Below, piece after piece: positions 16,801 through 27,916 of a DNA stretch of 64,000 nt. Position 1 is the stretch's first letter. Every line of letters starts with the position of its first letter. The stretch covers positions 4,291 to 68,290 of the forward strand of contig JADJOU010000016.1 in NCBI GenBank assembly GCA_016713645.1. Reading direction: 5' to 3'. The notes under the pieces are model-generated. The model saw only the letters and a program-made list of their open reading frames with translations. It searched no databases and was not told the origin of the DNA. The position numbers and the translations under genes are program-made. Source of the stretch: Bacteroidota bacterium. GTDB taxonomy: Bacteria; Bacteroidota; Bacteroidia; Chitinophagales; JADJOU01.

Positions 16801-18129
16801 TTAAGACCATTCCATTTTCAGGATCTTTTTCGTTTCGCTATTTACTCTAAATCGATGATCTATTCTGCGACCAATGATCCATGCCATTTTTTGATCGCTA
16901 TCGCATAAGAGCCATTGCTTTTCTTTGTCAAAAACGGAGACCTTATTGTCTGTAAAATAATCCTGCAATTTCTTGGACTTTCCGTCCATCCCAAAGGGTT
17001 GAAAATTGTCTCCTGGTTTGACTTTCCGAACAATGAAGGGCCAAACAATGCTCTCATAATCTAAATAGGCGATTTGCTCACTTCGATGTTCCATGGTATC
17101 TATAAAACCCAAGGTCAATTTATTGGTTCCTATTTGAATTTCATGGCCAATCATGGACTCATCAAGGATATAAACACAGTCTTCACTTTGCTCATTCAAT
17201 GCCGATATAAATAAACAAGTTCGATCTTTTAATACGATGTGTGTATCGCTGTAAAACTTTTTTCCAGAGATGCCATTCAGCGATTCAACAATATCCTCTA
17301 TGACTGCAGCATTGAATCCATAAGGCCTGAGCAATTCAAATAGAATGAGTTCGCGAAAAGCATATTGATTCAATTTATCTATGTCTATTTTCTTATTCAC
17401 TTCAAAATCTGTGTAGAAATGTTCACGAATAAAGCAATCGACCATAAGCTGAATTTCGCTGTTTCGCTGATGGAATTTTAAAAAAGTGGCTTGATAATCG
17501 GGATTGATTTCCTTGACAATGGGCAATACTTGATTTCGAATTTTATTGCGCAAATAATCATTGGAATGATTGCTGCTATCGATTTTAAATTCAATCGCTT
17601 TATCGTGGAGATACTTCTCTAAGTCCTCCTTTTCAATGATTGAAAATGGTCTGTCGATATTTCCATTTGAAGGCAAAATTCCGCGCATACCGCGAATTCC
17701 CGTCCCTTTGATCATGTTCAACAGGGTCGTCTCCACGCTATCTCGGAGGTGATGCGCTGTGGCAATTTTCGCACAATGGTTCTGTGCCCGCAATTCCTCA
17801 AACCAAGCATACCTCATTTCCCTCGCTGCCATTTCGATGGAAATACCGTGTTCTTTGGAATGTGCTAAAGTATCGAATCGCTTGGAGAAAAAGGGGATCT
17901 TTAACTGAGCTGCACAATTTTTTACAAATTCCTCTTCGATGTCGGATTCCGCTCCGCGCAGTGAAAAATTGGCATGGGCGATTACCATTGAATAATTCAA
18001 TTGATGCAGGACATGGAGCAAAGCCATGCTATCACTGCCGCCGCTGCAAGCCAATAATATCACATCCGTCGACTGAAATAGTTGATGGGATTGAATATAA
18101 TTGGAAACCTTGGATTCGAGGGAATGCAT
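16801..18129 (-). CDS. tilS: tRNA(Ile)-lysidine synthetase
   Basis: TilS uses ATP and lysine to convert C34 of the minor tRNA-Ile (CAU) to lysidine, making it read AUA. The 442-residue protein has the PP-loop SGGSDS at residues 29-34, HANFSLRGAESD, a TAHHLRDSVETTLLNM segment, the GTGIRGMRGI signature of N-type ATP pyrophosphatases and a C-terminal substrate-binding domain (KPGDNFQPFGMDGKSKKLQD). The length is usual. A GACCTTTG box ends five bases before the ATG, suggesting a leaderless transcript. Confidence 0.95.
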   Translation of the reverse strand: MHSLESKVSNYIQSHQLFQSTDVILLACSGGSDSMALLHVLHQLNYSMVIAHANFSLRGAESDIEEEFVKNCAAQLKIPFFSKRFDTLAHSKEHGISIEMAAREMRYAWFEELRAQNHCAKIATAHHLRDSVETTLLNMIKGTGIRGMRGILPSNGNIDRPFSIIEKEDLEKYLHDKAIEFKIDSSNHSNDYLRNKIRNQVLPIVKEINPDYQATFLKFHQRNSEIQLMVDCFIREHFYTDFEVNKKIDIDKLNQYAFRELILFELLRPYGFNAAVIEDIVESLNGISGKKFYSDTHIVLKDRTCLFISALNEQSEDCVYILDESMIGHEIQIGTNKLTLGFIDTMEHRSEQIAYLDYESIVWPFIVRKVKPGDNFQPFGMDGKSKKLQDYFTDNKVSVFDKEKQWLLCDSDQKMAWIIGRRIDHRFRVNSETKKILKMEWS

Positions 18130-18250
18130 GGAATCAAAGGTCAGAAAAAGAAATTAAACAAAGATAAAAATAAGCCTGCTAGCTCCCAAAGGGTTAAGTC
18201 TTTATGATAAATTACATTTTATTGAGATAATCTGTGAATAAATTAATTGT

Positions 18251-18660
18251 CTTTTTGCCTTCGGCGACTCACTTTTTTTATTCATAATTCTAATTGTAAA
18301 GCATTGTATTCATTGGCTACGCGATCTTGAAAAAAAAGTAAGCAAGCGTGGGATGCGCTAGCATAAGCATGGCAAAGGTCAATGGCTGTTATAAAAATGA
18401 TCCCCACACTGTGTAGGGACGGTTCGGATTTTTTGCTAGCGCGATTAAAGGTATTTGCCGCTTTCGACAGTTTTTCTTTTCTTTGGTCTGTTAATGCAAA
18501 TACTAAATCGCTAAATGCCTCCTTACGCGCAAATCCTCGCCTTGATCTTTATTCATTTTTATAAAGGCCCACTTCGCGCGCATCGGGCGTTTTTTTAATG
18601 TTAATTAATTAGCATTGATATCAGGCTCTTTTTTGAAGACCTGTCCAATTACTAAGAAAA
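18251..18660. repeat. Long dispersed intergenic repeat, copy B
   Basis: The second copy of the repeat at 740-1118, same orientation, about 410 bp. It differs inside: after GTTATAAAAATGA this copy carries CCCCACACTGTGTAGGG (18402-18418), the palindrome also found at 588-604, where copy A has a different short sequence. It fills most of the space between the divergent tilS and sufS genes. I see nothing in 18130-18250. Confidence 0.8.
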
Positions 18661-18707
18661 ATTCCCTTTCAAAAAAGGTTGATTAAATTTACGCAGATTT
18701 AAGAAAC

Positions 18708-19923
18708 ATGATCGATCATTCAAGCATAAGAGCAGACTTTCCCATTTTAAAACAAATCATTCATGGGAATAAACCCTTGATTTATTTTGACAATGGCGCG
18801 ACGACCCAGAAGCCGCAAGTCGTGATAGACTGCATGAATGAATACTATACTTCTTACAATAGCAATATTCACCGGGGGGCGCATTTCCTCGCCAATAAAG
18901 CGACGGAGCGATATGAAGATGCGCGTATCACGATTGCCAATTTCATCGGGGCACAGCCCGAAGAGATCAATTTTACGCGCGGTACCACAGAGAGCATCAA
19001 TCTATTGACCTATGCTTGGGGGAGAAAATTCGTCAAAGAAGACGATGAAATCATCATCTCCACCTTAGAGCATCACGCCAATATCGTGCCATGGCAAGTG
19101 CTCTGTGCAGAGCGCAAAGCCCATCTCCGCGTCATTCCCATCAATGCGAAAGGGGAATTGATATTGGAGGAATTTGATGCACTGCTCAATGCGAAGACAA
19201 AAATCGTCTCCATCAATTATGTTTCCAATGCTTTAGGAACCATCAATCCCATTCAATATATCATCGAGAAAGCTCATCAAAAGGGTGCGCTAGTTCATAT
19301 CGATGCAGCGCAAGCCATTCAACATATGCCCATTGATGTGGTAAAAATGGACATGGATTTCTTATCTTTCTCAGGACATAAATTATACGGACCGACGGGA
19401 ATTGGCGTATTCTGGGGGAAGGCTGCCTTACTCAGAAAAATGAATCCCTATATGACGGGTGGTGAAATGATCAAAGAAGTGCGTTTTGAGAATACCACTT
19501 TCAATGATATCCCTTATAAATTCGAAGCGGGCACACCCTATATCGCTGGGGCCATCGGACTTGGAGCGGCGGTTGAGTATATTCAATCCATCGGATTTGA
19601 AAATTCAATTGATCGAAAATGAATTGCTTGAATATGCGACCAATGAAATCAATAAAATTGAAAACATTATCCTAGTGGGCACTGCGGCGTATAAAGCAGC
19701 CGTTTTATCTTTTAATATTCGAAATGCACATGCCTATGATATTGGGGTCTTACTCGACAAACAGGGCATTGCCATTCGCACAGGACACCATTGCTGTCAA
19801 CCGCTGATGGCGCATTGGAATATCGAGGGCACTTGCAGAGCATCATTTTCTTTTTACAACACCAAGGAGGAAATCGATGTATTTATCGAGGCTTTGAAGC
19901 GGGTGGTGAGGATGTTGAGGTAA
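18708..19923 (+). CDS. sufS: Cysteine desulfurase SufS, one frameshift
   Basis: A PLP enzyme that releases sulfane sulfur from cysteine for Fe-S cluster assembly. The N-terminus FDNGATTQKPQVVIDCMNEY, the STLEHHANIVPWQ helix, PLP-lysine in SFSGHKLYGPTG (about K225) and the active-site Cys region RTGHHCCQPLM all fit group II (SufS/CsdA). The frame ends at 19622. One A missing from the run at 19600-19603 explains the break: the next frame continues IQLIENELLEYATNEINKIE to the end at 19923. It stands without sufBCD or sufE. Confidence 0.92.
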
Positions 19924-20104
19924 TTTAACATATTCACGTTTATTTATAAATCATGTTTCTCTAAAATTTTGTTTTTGAATGATTCTTCCCTTCACTTGGA
20001 TTCTTTGGTATTAAAATCGAAATTTTCAATGTATTTTTTTCTGCAGATATTCTAAACCCAATTTTAATAGTCATCAATAAATAGAATACTGGAACCTGCG
20101 CAAA

Positions 20105-20162
20105 CCGGCGATGCGTCCTTGCGGGCTTGACCCGCAATCTCTCCGCCTAAAGAGCGGAGTCT
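20105..20162. repeat. Left palindromic flank of the GIY-YIG element
   Basis: TCCTTGCGGGCTTGACCCGC is self-complementary (GCGGG...CCCGC) and is followed by AATCTCTCCGCC(T)AAAGAGCGGAGT, a second hairpin. The 26 bases from GTCCTTGCGGG to GCAATCT (20115-20140) are repeated exactly in inverse at the right flank. The last codons of the nuclease gene lie inside this repeat. Confidence 0.8.
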
Positions 20163-20461
20163 TCAATTAACAATGTATATGTTAAGTCATTCCAATAAGG
20201 ATTAGCCTTATTAATTAAATCATCTTTCCATATTCGTTTCCAATTTTTCAATTGTTTTTCTCTTGCAATGGCTTCTTCTATTCTAGTATAAGTTTCAAAA
20301 TAGACTAATTTATTGCAATTAAATTTAGCAGTGAAAGAATCGGGATATCTCTTTTTTTTGTGCTCTTCTACTCGAATTATTAAATCCGAAGTTACGCCAA
20401 CATACAAAACAGTATTTGTATAATTTGACATTATATAAACAAATCCTCCAAAAATGACCAT
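20147..20461 (-). CDS. Single-domain GIY-YIG nuclease within an inverted repeat
   Basis: 104 residues forming one GIY-YIG (UvrC-N/URI type) domain: FVYIMSN (7-13) and VLYVGVTSDL (18-27) supply the GIY and YIG strands, R30 and E33 follow, and a helix with AREKQLKNWKR precedes the C-terminal NPYWNDL typical of small bacterial homologues. Such proteins cut or bind DNA and recur in many Bacteroidota genomes. The gene is wrapped by inverted copies of a palindromic repeat (20105-20162 and 20491-20543), and parts of this repeat family are scattered elsewhere in the window, so it may be the nuclease of a small mobile or REP-like element. Confidence 0.85.
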   Translation of the reverse strand: MVIFGGFVYIMSNYTNTVLYVGVTSDLIIRVEEHKKKRYPDSFTAKFNCNKLVYFETYTRIEEAIAREKQLKNWKRIWKDDLINKANPYWNDLTYTLLIEDSAL

Positions 20462-20490
20462 GAATCAAAAATAACAAATTTTATTAAGAT

Positions 20491-20543
20491 CGCCCTCTTG
20501 GGGGGCGAAGATTGCGGGTCAAGCCCGCAAGGACGATGCCGTG
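20491..20543. repeat. Right palindromic flank of the GIY-YIG element
   Basis: CGCCCTCTTGGGGGGCG forms a hairpin, followed by AAGATTGCGGGTCAAGCCCG and CAAGGAC, the exact inverse of the left flank core. The hairpin half matches the repeat at 1178-1205 rather than the left copy, so the two arms come from sub-variants of one repeat family. Confidence 0.75.
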
Positions 20544-20669
20544 GTAGCCGTTTGCGTATAAATAGAACACAGTTAACTTATCATGCATCTCAAATGAACG
20601 CTACAAAACCTTTTGAGCTAAAATTGCAACTCGTTCTTAACTGCACAATATTGATTTCTATGTGTGAAA

Positions 20670-20866
20670 CTAATTCTCATTTCTAAATTCTTGTTTTACC
20701 ACTTTCCCTTTTCTGTTGATTTGGATGATGGTGATATCTGTAAAATTCTTGATTAAGCCATATACATATTCTTCATTCGGTCTTTCTTCGATGATATCGG
20801 TTGGTACATTATCAAACGCCTTGTTCGTAAACATTTGCCATGAAGATGATAATGCTTTTAATCAAA
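20670..20866 (-). pseudogene. 3' fragment of an unknown gene
   Basis: A minus-strand frame closed by TAG (20670-20672) reads ALSSSWQMFTNKAFDNVPTD, IIEERPNEEYVYGLIKNFTD, ITIIQINRKGKVVKQEFRNE and N. It is a plausible folded-domain sequence with coherent codon use, but there is a stop about three codons further upstream and no start. It is interpreted as the leftover C-terminus of a gene, possibly one disrupted when the neighbouring repeat element arrived. Confidence 0.4.
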
Positions 20867-20917
20867 CTTATTTTAGTTCAATCAAAATATTCGATTTATA
20901 AAAAACAAATTCTTCCC

Positions 20918-23900
20918 CTACTTAATTATAATTTTCTCAAAATATGAATTGTTTCCTTCTCCGAGAACTATCGTATAAATACCTTTGCTTAAGTTAGATA
21001 AATCGATGCTATTAGTCCCTTTGATTAAAGTAATTGATCTATAGAATTGTTTACCTATAGCATCATAAACTTCCATGTTAACATCCTTATCAAATATAGA
21101 TTGAACTTCAAATATTCCATGATTTGGATTCGGATGAATTTTGAAGTTTTTAATGCCATATTCATTAAGACTTGTCGTATTAAAATTAAAGGATTTGAAA
21201 TTGACTCACAACTATTCGTATTCGTAACAATCGTTGTGTAACTTCCCGATTGAATAGGAATATATGATGAACTTATTGCTCCTGGTATTAAAATTGCATT
21301 TCTATACCACTGATTTCCTTGTGCCTCTGATGAAAACAAAGTTCCTGAACTTAATGTAATAATTGGTTTAGTTGGGTTAACATTAACATTGACAATCATA
21401 TTTGTTGAACTTGATTTACAACCAAAACTATTTGATATTTCTAGTCGATAAATCCTGCTAAATTAGCATATAAGTTGGGGAATTTGCCAATGTAATATTA
21501 TTGTTATCCTTTACCCATTGATAATTAACACCTGTGAAGTTCGTTGATAATGTAACTTGTTTCCCCTCACAAAAAGTTGTTGGTCCATAAGCATTAATTG
21601 ATGGAACTGATGGTTGTGGATTTACAGTTACGGTTTTAGTAATTGAGTCCTTACAACCATTATTAGTAGTCACTATCAACTTTGCTGTGTAGGTATTTAC
21701 GCTGGGGAAAGTTTTACTAATTGGGCTGATTGATCCATTTGTAGCATAACTAAACTTCCATTCTCTAGTCATTGTACCAACACTTAACGTAGTTGTATCA
21801 GTAAATATAAAATTATTTCCTGGCAAACATTGTGAAGCACTATTTATAGTAAAACCTGCCTTAGGAATTGGCTTAGAGATACTTCCACAAACGGATGTTG
21901 AATTATACTTCGCATTCCATCCAGACCTCCTCAATGCTTGATCTGATAGAAACCACACTAACATTGACCCCGATGAAGAATTAACTGTTGGAGGTATAGT
22001 ATTCCCAGTAAATACTCCCAATTTTGCAGCATTAGTATCTGCTCCATCATATACAACTACTCCATCTAAATTTGATTCAGTATCAAATGAAGTGAAATTC
22101 AAACTAATTGAACTAGCTCCTGCTGGTTGAATTAACCATTTACAATCTGCATTATTTCCATAATCAAGTCCTCCACTTCCGTCAGAAAAGGTTCCAGAAT
22201 CTGCAGTTAAAGTTGTAATTCCACTGCATGCATTGTTCGTAACTGAAGTGTAAACTGCAGACCATCCAGAGTCACTTACGGCAACATTAGAATAGAATTT
22301 AATATACATAGAACCACCAGTTGATGTCAAGCTAGGAGGCAATGTGTTCCCGCTATATCTTCCCAATAATGGAGCAGACGTATTTACACCATCATAAACT
22401 TCTACCGCATCATAGATTGATTTTCCATCAGAGGAAGCGGCTTCAATGTTAAATGATGTAAACCTCAATGTGACAGAACTCGCTTGAGGCGGCTGAATGA
22501 GCCATCTACAATCTGTATTATTGCAATAATTATTATTCCCACTGCCGTCACTGATTGTTCCATAATCACTAGTATTAAGCGTTGTAGTTCCCGAACAATA
22601 TGCAGAACCAGTTGAAGTATAATTTGCAGAAAACCCAGGAAGTTTAATAATATAATCAGAGACAAATACAACCAACATCTCACCGCTTGTCGCAGTAACA
22701 TTGGATGGAATTGAACTTCCAGAAGTATTTAAAATCAATGGAGCATTTGTATTATTCCCATTATAAACCAGAATTCCATCATAATTTAATTCTGTGTTGA
22801 ATGAAGAAAAAGATAGTGTAACGCTATTTGCGCATGGAGGTGCTATTAGCCAATAACATAAGGAATTATTTCCATAATTATTGGCTCCGCTTCCGTCAGA
22901 GAAGCTGCCACTTGCAGTTGTTAGCAAATTGCCCCCATCACAATAAGTTGTGCCATAGGATACATAGCTTGCCTTCCAACCGGAATCTGTATTAGAAACA
23001 TCACTGCTAAATCGCACTAGCATAGCTCCTTTATTTCCCTTAATGACTGGTGGAATTGTATTCCCCCACCACGTCATCAAAAGTGGAGATGCCGTTGTTG
23101 GTCCATTATATACGAATACTGTATCATAACCAGCTTCAGTTTTAAAAGCAGAAAAAGTTAGTGCTATAGAATCTGCTCCTTTGGGTTTAATTAGCCAAGA
23201 ACAATTCAAATTATTTTGATAATTTCCGGTACCACTTCCATCACTTAGTGTCCCCGATACATCTGATAAATTTACAGTTCCTATACATTGATCACTTGGA
23301 CTATTGCCAATACCCACTGCATACCATGCTGATCGGACTGCAGCCACTTGTGTTGAATTAACGCCATATAAATCTTGCGCTGCTTGCAATGAGCCATTGA
23401 ATGAACTACTATAATTTGAATTTTTTGTCAAATAATAAGCTAGATTTCTATAGGCAATCTGGGTTGCTTGGTTTATTCCAATTCCAGTTACAGAAAAAAC
23501 ATTACTAATGTCATTTGTTCCACTTCCTCCTTGAGATAATAAATAAAACCAATAATTTTGAACGCCGCTATTTGTATGAACTCCTCCATCATCTGAAGGA
23601 CTTGTTGTGCTGGCCCAAAATGTGCCATTATATGTGTCAGGTTGCATCATATTTAATAAGAAAGACGCAATATTTGGATTTGACATTGAGCGCATATAAA
23701 AAGGTGGTTTCAAGAAGACATTTTCCCCTATTGTCCAATTAGGTGATCCTGCACTATAAAATTCAATAGCGGTTCCAAAAATATCAGCAAATGATTCATT
23801 TAACGCTCCTGATTCGCCTTGATAGGCTAAATCCGCAGTATATTCAACAACTGCATGTGTGAATTCATGTCCGACGACATCTAAACTTACCAATGGACTA

Positions 23901-25358
23901 GTCAATCCACCATCACCATCGCCATAACTCATTACTGAACCATTCCAAAATGCATTGCTTAGCTTGACATCGTAGTGCACATAACTTTTTATAATACTTC
24001 CAGCATTATCGTAACTATTCCTATTTAATTGATTCTTATAAAAATCAAATGTTTTTTCTATCCCCCAATGAACATCAAGAGCAGGATTTTTTAAAGTATC
24101 TATAATGTATGAGCCATTATTTCCTCCTCCTGACCATGATTTAGTTCCTACAGATGTAGTTATTGAATAGCTACCTCCATAATCATCTCCTCCTATTGCG
24201 TCATAATCCCAAACTTCAATTTTATACGGTGGGTTTCCCATTGAAATATTTAAATTATTAAAAGCAACAGGTGGATTTGTATTATTAATATATTGAGTGG
24301 TGAATACTACAGTATTTGATCCATCAATCACTTTGATATAAAGGTCAGGGACTACATCTGTAAATGCAGAATACCACCAAGATTGAGCTATTGATGAAAT
24401 AGAAAATTACTTTAATGTTGGGTTATTTGCTGGCCATGTTGTCGTAAGATTAGTGAAGTCTGTTGCTGCTGCATAATTTTTTCCATAATTCATATTGAAT
24501 GTTTGAATTGGCCTGCCTGTTTCTCTCAATCGATATGAACCATTATAAGAATCCATTTTAATCGTATTTATACCGCTATACATAGTATTTGCAGTTCCTG
24601 TGACATCAGCATGCGCAATTCTTGAAATTCGATTCACAATTTCTCCTGTATGTGCATCAACAAAGACATCATATATATTATACGGTTCACTAATAGTGAC
24701 ATTTATTTTATAACACAAACGAAAATTTTCATTTATATAAACTCCATTTAGTGGGCAATTACTAAATCTAGATAAGAACAAATTATTTCTATAGAATCAT
24801 TACTTATTGATATCGACTCTTGTTTTCCACTTTTATTATCTATTTGAATAATCTCTTTTCTAAATTTTTGTTTGATATTTTCGATTGAATTCTCTTTAGA
24901 TATTGTTGGTATGACATCAACTTGAGGGAACTATAGATATTCCCATTTGCCGACACTAATAATGTATTTTTCTCATGCAATAAATATTCCCCTCCAAAAA
25001 CAGGAAGTCCTTTAAAACATTGTTGGTAGCGATAATGTGTAAAACCGATATTATCTTTTTCACTTCTATAAAGTGCAAACGAATCATTCTTTGTTAAACC
25101 AAAATACTTATAAAAAGATTGAAAAAAATTGCTTGCATCTATTTTACTTTTTTCTGAAAATTTTATAAAATTACTATAAACTTTTTTTCGTTGATAGAAT
25201 TTTCATCACCTTGTGCTTTAGGCACAATTACTATACCTTGGTTGGTATTTGATGTTGGTTTGTTTTTTAAAACTTCACCATTAGTGGATCGGTTTTGCTG
25301 TGTTCGCGTTTCTAAAAACAATAAATAGAAAACATAGAGTCTGAATGAGATTTTTCAT
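20918..25358 (-). pseudogene. Secreted M4 metalloprotease with C2-like, CUB, PKD and T9SS domains, broken
   Basis: A product of about 1,480 residues in order: signal peptide (MKNLIQTLCFLFIVF); N-terminal FTP/PepSY propeptide (YDVFVDAHTGEIVNRISR, RETGRPIQTFNMNYG); a C2-like insert (DLYIKVIDGSN, YKIEVWDYDAIGGDDYGG); the thermolysin-type domain with HEFTHAV and NESFADIFG; four CUB domains (each with DGSG, NNxxCxWLI and YDxVxVYxG patterns); a PKD and an Ig-like domain; and a T9SS type A tail (IHPNPNHGIFEV to the stop at 20918). At least four frameshifts lie between 24782 and 25358, at least two more between 21185 and 21460, and there is an in-frame TAA at 24407. It would be exported and autoprocessed if intact. 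Confidence 0.8.
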
Positions 25359-25569
25359 AATTTAGGTTTTTACAATTATATAAATAGTTAATTCCATTTT
25401 ATAGAATTACAATCAAATATATAAACATATTCATATTTTTAAAACTAAATTTTCAGTTTATACGTTTGTTACTTACAGATTTTCGTATTCACTCGCATTC
25501 TATAATGCTTCATTTCCAATCCCCATTCACAAATTATTCTACTTTCGCACCCAGTTTGGAATTTATACT

Positions 25570-26476
25570 ATGAGTGCAGCGACTTTCAATCATTTACAAG
25601 AATTAGAATCTGGAGGCGATATTCGTCTTGCGCGAAGTAGCTGCGCAGTTTCAGAATCCCGCCATTCTTTTCAGCGGTGGCAAGGACAGCATCGTCGTGG
25701 CACATCTCGCCAAGAAGGCATTTTATCCCGCAAGGATTCCCTTTCCATTGGTGCATATCGATACAGGACATAATTTTCAAGAGACATTGGATTTTAGAGA
25801 TGATTTGGCTGCGAAATTGAATGCCAAACTCATTGTAGGCTCAGTCCAAGAGATGATCGACAAGGGATTGGCGAATGATGAAAAGGGCTATAGCGCCTCT
25901 AGAAATGTCGCACAAATTCCCGCCCTATTGCATACCATCGAAGCGCATAAATTTGATGCCCTTTGCGGCGGTGCGAGAAGAGACGAAGAGAAAGCCCGCG
26001 CCAAAGAGCGATTCTTCTCCCATCGAGATGAATTTGGACAATGGGATCCCAAAAATCAGCGACCAGAATTGTGGAATATATTCAATGGAAGAAAGCATAT
26101 GGGTGAGCATTTCCGCGTATTCCCAATTTCCAATTGGACAGAATTGGATGTATGGCAATATATCGGCAAAGAGAATATCGAATTGCCTTCGCTTTACTAT
26201 GCACATCAAAGAGATTGTTTTGTGCGAGACGGCGTCATCTATGCAGCCAGTGAACATATCAAGATGAAGCCGAATGAAAAAATCGAAAACATGACCGTTC
26301 GATTCCGCACCATGGGCGATATCACCATCACAGGTGCTTATCTTTCTACTGCAAGCACCATCGACGAAATCATCCAGGAGATTGCCGCCTCAAGACATAC
26401 AGAGCGAGGAACGCGTGCAGATGACAAGCGAAGTGAAACGGCTATGGAAGACAGAAAAAAAGAAGGTTATTTCTAA
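25570..26476 (+). CDS. cysD: Sulfate adenylyltransferase subunit 2, one frameshift
   Basis: CysD makes APS from ATP and sulfate with its GTPase partner CysN. The start is the ATG at 25570 (MSAATFNHLQELE); an extra G around 25611-25615 shifts the frame, after which the sequence continues LREVAAQFQNPAILFSGGKD. The PP-loop SGGKDS, the VHIDTGHNF segment, GGARRDEEKARAKERFFSHR and the C-terminal MTVRFRTMGD region are diagnostic. cysN does not follow; a dehydrogenase gene does. The same family includes PAPS reductase, but the GARRDEEKARAKER signature favours CysD. Confidence 0.88.
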
Positions 26477-26559
26477 TTTACAATGATTGAACACAACATT
26501 GTTAGCATAAAAACGCCTTCATTGAAGCACTAACAGCAGTTTATCCCGACACAATATTC

Positions 26560-27762
26560 ATGAAAATAGGCATTATCAAAGAGGGGAAGATTCCCAGAGA
26601 TACACGCGCAGCGCTCAGTCCAGAGCAATGTAAAAATATCCAAAGTCAATATCCATCCATACAAATCATCGTACAACCCTGTTCATATAGGTGTTTCAAA
26701 GATGAAGAGTATAGCAATATGGGCATTGAATTATCAGAGGATTTAGCCTCTTGCGATATCTTGTTGGGCATAAAGGAAGTTCCTATTCCCCAATTGATTT
26801 CGGGTAAGACTTATTTATTTTTCTCGCACACCATCAAAAAAGCAAATGCACAATCAAAATTGCTCAAGGCATTGTTGGAGAAAAAAGTGCGGATGGTGGA
26901 TTATGAAACACTTTGCAATCCAGCAGGCGAGCGTGTTTTGGCCTTCGGAAAATGGGCGGGGATTGTCGGTGCGCACAATGGGATTTGGACCTATTCCAAG
27001 CGAACCAAAAAATTCACCTTGCCGAGAATGTATCAGAGCTTTGATTTTGAGACGGTGAAAAAAACCTATTCCGATATTTCACTCGGCAATATAAAAATCG
27101 TCTTGACGGGCACTGGGAGAGTCTCTTCGGGGGCAGCAGAAGTTTTAGATGCGATGAAAATTCAACGCGTCGACGCTCAATCATTTCTTACCGAAACTTA
27201 TTCCAATCCAGTATACACCCAATTGAATTCAGCGCAGATGTATGCCAGAAAAGCTGATAATGGTTTTGACCGGAATGAATTTCATCGAAATCCAGCGCTC
27301 TATAAATCCATCTTTGCCCCCTATACGGAGGTCTCCGATATCATGATCAATGGAATATATTGGAATAAAGAGGCGCCTACTTTTTTCTCTGCTGAGGATA
27401 TGCAAAAGCCCGAATTCAAGATAAAGACCATTGCAGATATCACTTGTGATGTGATGCCATTTAGTTCGATTCCATCGACTTTGTATGCGACAACTATCAA
27501 CGAACCCGTATTTGGTTATAATCCCTTTACGAAAGAAGAAGAAGCGCCATACAGTGCCCATGTAATCGATATGATGACCATAGATAATTTGCCCAATGAA
27601 TTGCCGCGAGACGCCTCAGTCGACTTTGGGAATCAGCTCATCAACCATGTTTTGCAAGAATTGCTGCTTCCTCAGAGTGAGATGATCGATAAAGCGACGA
27701 TTTGTGCCGAGGGCAAATTGAATGAGCCCTATGAATATTTGACAGATTACGCATTGGGCTAA
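26560..27762 (+). CDS. Saccharopine dehydrogenase (lysine-forming)-like / AlaDH-PNT family
   Basis: 400 residues. The N-terminus MKIGIIKEGKIPRDTRAALS plus ILLGIKEVP and TYLFFSHTIKKA match the alanine dehydrogenase/transhydrogenase N-domain as used by NAD-dependent saccharopine dehydrogenases (LYS1 type). MVDYETL and GKWAGIVGAHNG follow, then a Rossmann segment IVLTGTGRVSSGAAEVL and a late DITCDVMPFSSIPST. It would oxidise saccharopine or a related secondary amine with NAD. The substrate is inferred from overall resemblance only. It is not obviously in an operon. Confidence 0.75.
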   Translation: MKIGIIKEGKIPRDTRAALSPEQCKNIQSQYPSIQIIVQPCSYRCFKDEEYSNMGIELSEDLASCDILLGIKEVPIPQLISGKTYLFFSHTIKKANAQSKLLKALLEKKVRMVDYETLCNPAGERVLAFGKWAGIVGAHNGIWTYSKRTKKFTLPRMYQSFDFETVKKTYSDISLGNIKIVLTGTGRVSSGAAEVLDAMKIQRVDAQSFLTETYSNPVYTQLNSAQMYARKADNGFDRNEFHRNPALYKSIFAPYTEVSDIMINGIYWNKEAPTFFSAEDMQKPEFKIKTIADITCDVMPFSSIPSTLYATTINEPVFGYNPFTKEEEAPYSAHVIDMMTIDNLPNELPRDASVDFGNQLINHVLQELLLPQSEMIDKATICAEGKLNEPYEYLTDYALG

Positions 27763-27857
27763 ATAATCAATAAATATTGAAAATCAAGCACTTGAAACAC
27801 AACTTTCCATTGTTTTCCCTAATATTTGGGAATTAATTTGAAAATATTGTGGGATAA

Positions 27858-27888
27858 TTTGGTTTTAGACAAATAAGTTCTATATTTG
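27858..27888 (+). promoter_or_regulatory. Promoter of rpmE2
   Basis: TTTG (27858-27861) and TATATTTG (27881-27888) are spaced 19 bp apart, fitting the Bacteroidota -33/-7 consensus. The ATG follows 28 bp after the -7 box, leaving a leader of roughly 20 bases. Confidence 0.7.
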
Positions 27889-27916
27889 CACTCCGATTTA
27901 AAAAATCTATATCAAA

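Noticed and set aside
21880..23290. CRISPR-like or tandem DNA repeat in the protease gene
   Set aside because: The periodicity is at protein level: four CUB domains with conserved DGSG and VYxG motifs. The DNA is diverged and there are no spacers.
26477..26559. A small gene between cysD and the dehydrogenase
   Set aside because: The space is 83 bp and the frames are closed within about 20 codons without a plausible start.
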